Positions 8,778 to 15,832 of a DNA stretch of 43,721 nucleotides are shown in pieces. The stretch is taken from positions 65,325 through 109,045 of the forward strand of contig ONRL01000001.1 of NCBI GenBank assembly GCA_900320225.1, read 5' to 3'. Source of the DNA: an uncultured Lentisphaerota bacterium. Its GTDB lineage: Bacteria > Verrucomicrobiota > Kiritimatiellia > RFP12 > UBA1067. Position 1 is the stretch's first letter. Every line of letters begins with the position of its first letter. The notes under the pieces were generated by a model. The model was given only the letters and a program-made list of their open reading frames with translations, was not told the origin of the DNA and did no database searches. The position numbers and the translations under genes were made by a program.

Positions 8778-9620
8778 CTATCTCCTGAATCTTCCCGCGC
8801 GCATGCGGCTGTCGCCCGTGCCCTCGGCGAAACGCGCCTGGAGCTCCGCGAACTCGTTCTCGGCCGCGGCCTTCGTCTGGTAGCGGCCCTGGTCCTCGGA
8901 TTGCAGGCTCGCTGCCGCGAGCTCGGTGAGGTACGTCTCGAACTCGTCGCGCACGCGCACGCGCCGCCACGCCGCGTTCGCGCCCGGCGCCTCGCCTCCC
9001 GGCGCGATGTTCGCGAGCGCGATGTAGCAGTCCCGGTCCGCGGACACGTAGCACCCGGCGCCGCGCGCATACGCGCGGTCCGGCGCCCACTCGACGAAGC
9101 TCACGCGCGGCGCCTTTGGCGTGAAGCGCACGTAGACGCCCTCCGGCGCGGGCGCGGGCAGCAGCACCCCGTCCGCGAACCATCCGCATCCCTTCACCGG
9201 CGCTGCATCCGGGTGGTACTTCGGATCGGCCTCGAAGGCGAAATCATCCACCACCACGCCTCCCGGGTCGATCTCCGTGGCCTCCCAAGGCTGGTCGAAC
9301 GCCACGAACGCGCTCACCTGCTCCATCTTCAGCTCTTCCCATCCCGTCGCCGTGCGCCGCCAGTACTTTCCGTCGCACCAGCACTCCTGGCCCGTGGCGT
9401 ATCGCTCGGCCGCCGCTTCCAGATCCGCCTCGATCGGCCTGTACCTGCGGAACTCCACGCGCCGGAGCGCCGGGAACTTCTCGGCGTGGATCCGTCGCAG
9501 CCCTTCGTTCACCGCCGTTCCGGCCATGATGCGCCACCTGAGCGGCACCGTGCCTGTCACGAGCTCGTAACCGGCCATCGCGCACGCGGCCTCGAGGATG
9601 TTGCCCATTTGGATTTCCAT
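8778..9620 (-). CDS. Putative tail-adaptor / carbohydrate-contacting late protein
   Basis: 280 residues from ATG at 9620, two bases upstream of the repeat-protein gene. The N-terminal part (MGNILEAACAMAGYE...WRIMAGTAVNEGLRRIHAEKFP) is helical and recalls head-tail adaptor proteins that count motif by motif around the portal. The middle has Trp/Cys-containing beta segments, e.g. YATGQECWCDGKYWRRT and YVSADRDCYIALANIAPGG; the second resembles small carbohydrate-binding modules in tail proteins. The C-terminal 40 residues are helical with TKAAAENEFAELQARF. Adaptor identity is a guess from position and length; the gene itself is secure. Confidence 0.7.
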   Translation of the reverse strand: MEIQMGNILEAACAMAGYELVTGTVPLRWRIMAGTAVNEGLRRIHAEKFPALRRVEFRRYRPIEADLEAAAERYATGQECWCDGKYWRRTATGWEELKMEQVSAFVAFDQPWEATEIDPGGVVVDDFAFEADPKYHPDAAPVKGCGWFADGVLLPAPAPEGVYVRFTPKAPRVSFVEWAPDRAYARGAGCYVSADRDCYIALANIAPGGEAPGANAAWRRVRVRDEFETYLTELAAASLQSEDQGRYQTKAAAENEFAELQARFAEGTGDSRMRAGRFRR

Positions 9621-9683
9621 CGCAATCGCCTTTCCTTTTCTTTTGTGCCGGGACACCAAGCGTACATCAGCAAGTCTTTCGCC

Positions 9684-10085
9684 CTATCGCTCCGGCTCCC
9701 ATCCGTTATGCTGCCAGCGGAACCAGCCCTTGCCCGGTATGTAGCGGCGGCTCACCTTGCCCTGGCGGCAACGGTGTCCGTTCGCGCTGTCCGTGCCCTG
9801 CGGCCTGCCGTCGAGCGCCTGCCACGGGTACTTGCGCTCCAGGAATCGCCAGTAGTCCTCGCCCGCCTCCGTGAGTATCTCCTTGCCCATCGTTCGGACG
9901 GCGTGCAGGACCGCGTGGCGGCTCTTCGCGCCCACTCGGCCCTCACGCCGGCCTTCCATCCCGAGTTCCCGGCGCTGACGGATCAGCCTCTTCGAGGCGT
10001 CGATCTCCATCTTCTTCTCGCGCTGCATGCGCGCGTTCTCATCGACCCACTCCGGGCTCACCGTTTTCTTGGACTTGACTAGCAT
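9684..10085 (-). CDS. Small basic late phage protein, unknown
   Basis: 133 residues starting with ATG directly at the TAG of the upstream exported-protein gene (no gap). Very basic in the first 60 residues (SKKTVSPEWVDENARMQREKK, RLIRQRRELG) and Trp-rich at the C-terminus (GKGWFRWQHNGWEPER). The ending resembles Trp-rich tips of small tail or virion proteins. No family recognised. Confidence 0.65.
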   Translation of the reverse strand: MLVKSKKTVSPEWVDENARMQREKKMEIDASKRLIRQRRELGMEGRREGRVGAKSRHAVLHAVRTMGKEILTEAGEDYWRFLERKYPWQALDGRPQGTDSANGHRCRQGKVSRRYIPGKGWFRWQHNGWEPER

Positions 10086-10871
10086 CTACCTCTCCAGGAT
10101 CAGCTGCACCTTGCCGCCGTCGAACGCCGTGCCCTCGCCGATTAGCAAGTCGCCCGGGAATATCGCCGTGTCCAGCGCGTTCGTCTTGTAGCCGTTTGTG
10201 AGCGTCGCGTTCCAGAGCGTGTTCGTGACCGCGAGGCTTGCGACGTGCCGCGTGCGCTCCGTGCGCACTTCCACCGTGTCCACCACCTGGTACGTCACGT
10301 TCGACGAGAGCGCGTGCGTGACCGACTGCGACGTGTAGAGCAGGTCTTTCGTCGGCCATCCCGCCACGAACGGCTTCGCGCCCCACGCCTGCCCCACCAT
10401 GTTGCTCACGATCCCCGTCCTGACGAGCGGCACCGCGTTCGTGAGCGCCGTCACGTTCGTGACCGTGTGCGTGAGGTTCGAGAGGCCCGTCGTGGCGCTC
10501 CACACCGTGCCCGTGACGACCGTCGCCACGTTCGTGACATACGTCACGCCCATCACGCTGCCCGTCGCCACGGCGTAGGCGTTCGTGGTCCATGCCCTCC
10601 ACAGCGTCTCGGTGGCCGTGTACTGGACGTTGCTCGTCGCCGGCCTGTACGTGTAGTTCGTCACGACCGCCTCCTCGAACCACTCCACGTCGAGCGGCGT
10701 CACGCGCTTCACCGTGACCGTGCCCGTCGCGTTCGTGGAGACCGCCTGCGCGGCGACGGCGCGCGCCGCCTCGAGCGGCGCCGTCTCGCCCTTCCCCACC
10801 TCGACGCCCACGATCGCCGCGTGCGCGGCGCACGCCGCGGCCAGCATTGCCATCGTTGTAAGTTTCTTCAT
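10086..10871 (-). CDS. Exported phage protein, Thr/Asn/Val-rich
   Basis: 261 residues. The N-terminus MKKLTTMAMLAAACAAHA is a textbook signal peptide with an A-X-A site before residue 19. The mature part is dominated by Val, Thr and Asn with repeated 'VTN' and 'TNA' steps (VTNVATVVTGTVWS, NLTHTVTNVTALTNAVPL), suggesting a repetitive beta fold. The gene follows the lipoprotein gene by 13 bp and abuts the next gene. Its composition matches other late proteins here, which suggests one related set of surface or fibre-like proteins. No family recognised. Confidence 0.75.
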   Translation of the reverse strand: MKKLTTMAMLAAACAAHAAIVGVEVGKGETAPLEAARAVAAQAVSTNATGTVTVKRVTPLDVEWFEEAVVTNYTYRPATSNVQYTATETLWRAWTTNAYAVATGSVMGVTYVTNVATVVTGTVWSATTGLSNLTHTVTNVTALTNAVPLVRTGIVSNMVGQAWGAKPFVAGWPTKDLLYTSQSVTHALSSNVTYQVVDTVEVRTERTRHVASLAVTNTLWNATLTNGYKTNALDTAIFPGDLLIGEGTAFDGGKVQLILER

Positions 10872-10884
10872 TTTGCCTTCCTCC

Positions 10885-11388
10885 CTACTTCACCGTGCAG
10901 TCTTCGCACGTCCCGTCCGTGCATTTTCCCGTCGCGCACTTGGCCGATGCCGCCGTCCCCTTCTCTGCCGCCTTCGCCGCGATCTTTGCCGTCTCCGCGT
11001 TCGACGCCGCGTTCACGAGCGCGGCCGTGTCCGCCGCGTTCGCTGCGCCCTTGTCGAGCGGAACGCTCGCCACGGCCGGATTGAACACCGTCCCCGCCAG
11101 CCTTCCGAGCACCGACACGCCGTACCAGAACTCCGCTGCGTTTTTCGCCAGCTGCTCCGACGTGTCGCTCTTGTAGCCGTTGAACTCGACCTCCACGCCT
11201 TCTGCCGACTTCTTCGCGCGGAACGAATCCACGTCACGCTTCAGCCAGTGCGACGTAGACGTGACCGACCATCCTCCGTCGGCATTCACCTCGACCTTCG
11301 TCGAACTGCATCCCGCGCACATGAACACGCACCCTCCCAGGCTCGCCAACATGCCGCCCAATGCAGCAATCTTGATCATCTTCTTCAT
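10885..11388 (-). CDS. Phage-encoded lipoprotein
   Basis: 167 residues from ATG at 11388, preceded by GGAGAAGAAG. The first 27 residues (MKKMIKIAALGGMLASLGGC) form a lipoprotein signal with candidate lipobox Cys at 20 and further Cys at 24 and 27. A charged middle (GYKSDTSEQLAKNAAEFWYG) is followed by an Ala-rich stretch and a Cys-rich C-terminal tail, CATGKCTDGTCEDCTVK, with four Cys in about 15 residues that could bind metal or form disulphides. Lipoproteins in phage late regions are usually o-spanins or exclusion factors. The position near a holin-like gene favours a lysis-related role, but that is inference. Confidence 0.75.
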   Translation of the reverse strand: MKKMIKIAALGGMLASLGGCVFMCAGCSSTKVEVNADGGWSVTSTSHWLKRDVDSFRAKKSAEGVEVEFNGYKSDTSEQLAKNAAEFWYGVSVLGRLAGTVFNPAVASVPLDKGAANAADTAALVNAASNAETAKIAAKAAEKGTAASAKCATGKCTDGTCEDCTVK

Positions 11389-11462
11389 TTCTTCTTCTCC
11401 TTGTTTCCTTTTTTCGATAATAACCACGCGGGCGGCTTCCACCAAATTCACAACATGGCCTT

Positions 11463-11912
11463 TCAAAGACTCCGCCCGCTTTCCGGGCACCCGCCCGAAA
11501 TCTCCTTTCCCTCCGGCGCCTTGTCGACGAAGTGCCGGCCGCCGAACGCGCGCAGCGCGTAGTACTCCACTCCCGCCGCGAACGCCCCTATGCCGAAATG
11601 GCGCAGCAGCGCGCGGTAGATCCTGTCCGCCTCCTTGCGCGTGATCCCCAGGCGCCAGGCGTTGCGGTAGAGCCAGTCGTGCGCGAGCGCAGCGTAGACT
11701 CGCGGTGCCTGCAATGGATGCCCGCAGACACGCCACAGCACTCTGGGGATGGAGGCACCGTCCGTGGTCGTGCCTGCGGGTATCACGATGTCGAAGAATT
11801 CCTCCACGCGGTAGAGCGACCACGGCTCCATGAGAACCGCTTCCTTCTCTCCGAGCGTGCTTATCGGCAGCCGGATGATCGGCGCCGCGCAGTCTGCCCA
11901 TTCCGTCCTCAC
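11463..11912 (-). CDS. DUF1353-family protein
   Basis: 149 residues from GTG at 11912; the start overlaps the preceding TGA as GTGA. The block IVIPAGTTTDGASIPRVLWR followed about 25 residues later by AALAHDWLYRNAWR is the signature of DUF1353 proteins, common in phage genomes near lysis and tail genes. Asp in TTDGASIP and the His-Asp pair in AHDWLY are the conserved polar residues of the family. The function of the family is unknown to me. Its place between a holin-like protein and a lipoprotein hints at lysis or late virion assembly. Confidence 0.85.
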   Translation of the reverse strand: MRTEWADCAAPIIRLPISTLGEKEAVLMEPWSLYRVEEFFDIVIPAGTTTDGASIPRVLWRVCGHPLQAPRVYAALAHDWLYRNAWRLGITRKEADRIYRALLRHFGIGAFAAGVEYYALRAFGGRHFVDKAPEGKEISGGCPESGRSL

Positions 11913-12157
11913 GACGCGCCTCCCGAATGCCAGAAGCTGAGCAGCTTCATCGCCGTATCGTTCCCGAAGAGCAGAGCCACCAGCAGCAGAAGGCCGATCC
12001 CCGCGACGATGAGCCCCTGCCGTTTTACGCGCATGCCTGTTTTACACTGACAGTCAACGACAGCGATCATCGCGCTCACCATCGCGTCATTCAGGGCCTC
12101 CGTGGTCTTTGCCGACTTGAGCTGCGCCTTGACCATATCACGCGTTACTTCGTCCAT
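11909..12157 (-). CDS. Small single-span membrane protein, holin-like
   Basis: 82 residues from ATG at 12157, overlapping the upstream stop as ATGA. The N-terminal half is amphipathic (MDEVTRDMVKAQLKSAKTTEAL) and the C-terminal half has one clear membrane helix, GLIVAGIGLLLLVALLFG, at about 48-65. Size, late position and topology suit a holin or holin-like protein, but single-span holins cannot be told from other small membrane proteins by sequence alone. Confidence 0.7.
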   Translation of the reverse strand: MDEVTRDMVKAQLKSAKTTEALNDAMVSAMIAVVDCQCKTGMRVKRQGLIVAGIGLLLLVALLFGNDTAMKLLSFWHSGGAS

Positions 12158-12678
12158 CACTGACCTCCCGGCCCGACGATGACCGTCACCTCGTTCGTCT
12201 CGCCCGCGATTCTCTGCGCCGCGCGAAGAGCGGCGAGATCTGGCGGAAGATTCGCACTCTCCCACGCCGCGCGCGCCTCGTCGGCCCTGCGTTTCGCCTC
12301 GGCCGCGGCCTTCGCTGCCGCCTCCGGATCCTGCCTGATCCGCTTGCGGTAGCGCACCATGCGATTCGTCGCCACGAATCCGTCCTGGTAGAGCTGCACG
12401 ACGATCATCTGAGCCGCGCCGTTCGCGTTCGTGACGCCGGTCGGCAACAGGTACTCGCCGATCCGCTCGCCGTGCCACTTCTGGCGGCCGGCGTCCGTTC
12501 CCTGGTCGCGCCAGTACATGCGGTTCATCAGGCCGAGCGCGGCCTGTAAATCCGCCTGCGTCCACGTGTTCGTCGACCCATCGGCGCGGATGGTCGCGGC
12601 GACGATCGGCTCGTCTGCCTGCGTGACGGCGCAAATTGCGGCGACTGCGGCGACGGTGAGGAACAGTATCTTTTTCAT
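12157..12678 (-). CDS. Exported small phage protein with C-terminal helix
   Basis: 173 residues from ATG at 12678, overlapping the previous stop as ATGA. MKKILFLTVAAVAAICAVTQA is a signal peptide. The mature part has a globular region (TQADLQAALGLMNRMYWRDQG), then a long Ala/Arg/Glu helix (AAAKAAAEAKRRADEARAAWE) and ends in EVTVIVGPGGQ. It could be an i-spanin-like or periplasmic partner of the neighbouring holin-like protein, but i-spanins normally keep a membrane anchor. Function unknown. Confidence 0.75.
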   Translation of the reverse strand: MKKILFLTVAAVAAICAVTQADEPIVAATIRADGSTNTWTQADLQAALGLMNRMYWRDQGTDAGRQKWHGERIGEYLLPTGVTNANGAAQMIVVQLYQDGFVATNRMVRYRKRIRQDPEAAAKAAAEAKRRADEARAAWESANLPPDLAALRAAQRIAGETNEVTVIVGPGGQ

Positions 12679-13229
12679 TGCGTCTCCTTCTTGATGACCT
12701 TGGTGTTCGGGAACGCGCTCTTGCCCGTGCCCGGTATCGTAAAGCCTTTCATTTGCCAAACGCCGTTTGTGTGGACGGTCGGCGCGGGCGTGAAGTTCGC
12801 AGCGACCATCACGTCGTAGTTCGTGGCGTTGACGAGCGCGTAGTCGTATGGATGATCCGCGAAAGTGAGATGTGGCGTGAGGCGCACCCAGTCGGTCGCG
12901 TTCGTCAAATCGACCTGCCGCGCGTAGACGAGGATCTCCGTGTCGTCCGGAAGAAGCTGCGTCCGCTTGGCAAGCGCGACATGCGCCACGTCGTTCGTGA
13001 GGTATGAGCCGGCGTTCATGATATACGGGTCGGACACCGTCACCGTCCCCTTTCGGCCGAACATGGTACAGGCAACAGCAAGCGCGAGCATGGCGAGGGT
13101 CGCACGGCGCATGCGACGCTTCGCGCGCATGGCGGCCTTGCCCATGTTCGCGGCCGTCACGATCAACGCGATCACCATGAGCACGGCGACGCCGGCATAC
13201 ATCACGGCGTTCTGGATTGCCTGCATCAT
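12675..13229 (-). CDS. Membrane-anchored late phage protein, unknown
   Basis: 184 residues from ATG at 13229; ATGATG overlaps the TGA of the fibre gene. Two hydrophobic helices lie at about 8-27 (VMYAGVAVLMVIALIVTAAN) and 40-52 (TLAMLALAVACTMF), separated by a very basic turn (KAAMRAKRRMRR). The remaining 130 residues are beta-like and Asn/Thr-rich (NATDWVRLTP, ALVNATNYDVMVAANFTP). The layout suggests a hairpin anchor in the inner membrane with an exposed beta domain. The exposed part resembles the composition of the fibre gene upstream. No family recognised. Confidence 0.75.
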   Translation of the reverse strand: MMQAIQNAVMYAGVAVLMVIALIVTAANMGKAAMRAKRRMRRATLAMLALAVACTMFGRKGTVTVSDPYIMNAGSYLTNDVAHVALAKRTQLLPDDTEILVYARQVDLTNATDWVRLTPHLTFADHPYDYALVNATNYDVMVAANFTPAPTVHTNGVWQMKGFTIPGTGKSAFPNTKVIKKETQ

Positions 13230-15832
13230 TGCTTTGTCCAAATCAGGTTGTTGCCGGAGACGGTCGGCACGAACTTCACGCCGTTCACCCAGATGCCGGC
13301 CGAGATGTCTGTGGTGGCGCTGTTGCGGATCACGACGCCGCCTTCCTGAAGGAACGAAAAGCGCAGGAACAGCGACGGCGGGCGCGTGCCGTTGAAGTCG
13401 AGCGTCAGCACCCAGGCGCCCGTGCCGCCCGTCCAGTTGAAGTCCCATGTCTGCGGTGCGCTGGTCTCATCGCCCCAGCCTACATCGTCAAGCGCATAAC
13501 GCCAGAAGCACGATGGATGGTCCTGGGACACGACCGGCACGGGAACCGTGACTGATGTCTCGCCCACGGTGATGCCCGCGGCGTTCGCGCCGACGACCTG
13601 GGCGTCGGTTTTCTCGATCGAAAAGACCGGCGTTCCGTCATCGGCCGAAATCCGAAAATATGCGTTTGTGTCAGGGTTGAAGTCGGCGGCCATGCCGTTC
13701 GAGGATAGCACCCACACCTCGCCGTAGGTGTCCACCACCTTGGCGTACTCAAGCCCGCCGGCGATGACGGTCGTGGGCGTGGAGATCCACGTGGTGTTAG
13801 ACGGCGCATCTGCGCCGAGGCCGGAGGTGGTTCTGGACCAGGCGCGCGGTGCGGCGTTCGTGAGCGCGGCGTCCGTGTACTCGTTCGCCCGTGCCAGCGT
13901 CCGCGTCAGTCCGTTCATCTCCGACCACACCGTGACGTACTCATTCGACTCGTTGAGCTGCATGAGCCGGAGCTCCGGCGCGTGGACCTGCGAGTTATAG
14001 TTCGTCACTTCCGCCACGACGTTCGATCCGGAATAAAGCCGATAGACGAGCGTCGATTCGGTTCTGAGGTCCGCTATGTCGCTTTGGATTGATGCCGTGT
14101 CTGGGAGGTCATTCGTCAAGGCGACGCGGCCGATAAGATTCGTCACAAGAATGTCGTACCGTGTCCAGTTTGCAACAAGCTCATCCCCCATTGAAAAGTG
14201 AAGTGTTGTCGCGTTCGGTTCGCCGCCAAGATCCGTAGGCGTTCCACCAGGCTCCAGAAACCATCCGTCCGTGGGGTACATTTCTCCGTCTGCCCCATGC
14301 CAATAAGGGCCGACCCAAGAGCTGATATTTTCTGGTGTGAATCCTGTGTAGCTTGACAAACTCCATCCGGCGTTACGCGCAACTTCCCACACGCACCCCG
14401 TCGCGTCCGTGAAGCGAGACGGCGTGCCGTACACGGTCGCACGCGCAACCGCCCCCGTTGATGCGAACGCGCCGAGCGCGCGGTCGGTGTAGTTGGTTGC
14501 CGATCGTGCGATCTGCCACACATCCGAGGCCGTCACATCGCCATGTCCGCCGCCTGTCTGGTCCACGAGCCGCGTGGCTGCGAACACCGTGCCCATCTCA
14601 CCCCACTGGTTGAAACGCTCGTCCACCTCGCCCATCACGACATTCTTCGCCGTCGCCATGTCGTTCGTGTAGGCTACCCGGTTCACGGCGTTGGTGAACC
14701 ACTGCACCGTGCGCGAGCAGGTCGTCGTGATCGAATGCTCTTGCTCTTCCTGCTCCTCCCAATAGCTCCATTCCACTACTATCTCGCTTTCATACCGATC
14801 CTCACTCATCCGCATCGGCGTCAGCGTGCTGCTGCTGATGTACCATCCCGGTCCCTCGTAGTAGTCTTCGCCTTCGCCCTCCGCACCCCACCACCACGGG
14901 CCGTACCAGTTCAGGCCGGTCGTTGTCCAGCTGTGCACCACCGTCCACTGGCCTGTCACTACCTGCACCTGCCACACCACACCCGTCGCGTCCTGGTAAG
15001 TCGTTGCGTCGCTCGACCAGAGGCGCGTCATGCCGCCTGTGAGCTCCAGCGCGTCGATCTTCGCTTCCAGCCGCGCGTCCGCGCGTGCCAGCTCGTTGCT
15101 CGCGGCCCGCACGCCCTGCCACACCCTGTTCGTTGCCGTGTCCAGCCTGTTGCTGAGCTCCGCATCCACTGTGTCAACGCGCTGCGATGTGGCATTGATC
15201 GCCAGGTCCTGCGCGTCGATGCGCGCTCCAACGCCCGCTTCGGTCGCGTAGCCCTGCGCGCTGATCCACGCCCGCGTCGCGAAATTCGTGATGTCGCCTT
15301 CCGTGAGGTAGTCCGTCGGCAACTCGCTCTTGAGCGCGTAGGGCGCGAGGTCCGGAGCGGCCGGGATCTCGCTGCGCTTGGCGAAGGTCGCGTCCACGCG
15401 GTTGGATTCGGCCTCGGCGGCGCGGAGCGCCGCCTGCACGACCGCGTTCGTGGCACCGGTGATCTCGGCCTGCAGCGAGCCCTCTGCCGCTTCCACCCTG
15501 TTGCTCACCGCCGCGCCCAGCGCGCCCACCGCCGCTATGGCCACCGCATCCTCCTCGTTCGTCACCACGGGCGCAGTGTTGGGGATGTCCTCGAGCGGCG
15601 CGGTGGCGGCGTATGACTGCATGCGTACGACAGCAAGCGCAAGGCACACCGCCGCCGTCGCGATCACGCGCACGATCTGGTCCACTTTTTGCTTCACGGT
15701 CTTGAGCGTGTAGTCATCGCCAATCTCGCCCAGGTTCACGCGATCTACCTTGTCGGTGGACGTGCCCGAAGGCACGCCACCCCGACCGTTTCCGCCCGGG
15801 TAGAATTCTCCTCTGTCGCTGCGCTCGTCCAT
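13226..15832 (-). CDS. Large fibre-like protein with N-terminal membrane segment
   Basis: 868 residues from ATG at 15832, overlapping the portal stop as ATGA. A membrane segment lies at 55-73 (VRVIATAAVCLALAVVRMQS). Residues 90-265 are helical and coiled, with a tail-fibre-like segment (PYALKSELPTDYLTEGDITN) at 164-183. A module of about 110 residues occurs twice, at about 279-392 and 474-574; both contain DATG.VW.V, GP.W.GA.GE, a GW(Y/F) turn and end in RVA.TND. The C-terminal 120 residues form a beta domain with GTGAWVLTLDFNGTRPP. Fibre identity follows from size, repeats and position after the portal. The membrane segment is unexpected for a virion fibre. Confidence 0.75.
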   Translation of the reverse strand: MDERSDRGEFYPGGNGRGGVPSGTSTDKVDRVNLGEIGDDYTLKTVKQKVDQIVRVIATAAVCLALAVVRMQSYAATAPLEDIPNTAPVVTNEEDAVAIAAVGALGAAVSNRVEAAEGSLQAEITGATNAVVQAALRAAEAESNRVDATFAKRSEIPAAPDLAPYALKSELPTDYLTEGDITNFATRAWISAQGYATEAGVGARIDAQDLAINATSQRVDTVDAELSNRLDTATNRVWQGVRAASNELARADARLEAKIDALELTGGMTRLWSSDATTYQDATGVVWQVQVVTGQWTVVHSWTTTGLNWYGPWWWGAEGEGEDYYEGPGWYISSSTLTPMRMSEDRYESEIVVEWSYWEEQEEQEHSITTTCSRTVQWFTNAVNRVAYTNDMATAKNVVMGEVDERFNQWGEMGTVFAATRLVDQTGGGHGDVTASDVWQIARSATNYTDRALGAFASTGAVARATVYGTPSRFTDATGCVWEVARNAGWSLSSYTGFTPENISSWVGPYWHGADGEMYPTDGWFLEPGGTPTDLGGEPNATTLHFSMGDELVANWTRYDILVTNLIGRVALTNDLPDTASIQSDIADLRTESTLVYRLYSGSNVVAEVTNYNSQVHAPELRLMQLNESNEYVTVWSEMNGLTRTLARANEYTDAALTNAAPRAWSRTTSGLGADAPSNTTWISTPTTVIAGGLEYAKVVDTYGEVWVLSSNGMAADFNPDTNAYFRISADDGTPVFSIEKTDAQVVGANAAGITVGETSVTVPVPVVSQDHPSCFWRYALDDVGWGDETSAPQTWDFNWTGGTGAWVLTLDFNGTRPPSLFLRFSFLQEGGVVIRNSATTDISAGIWVNGVKFVPTVSGNNLIWTKQ

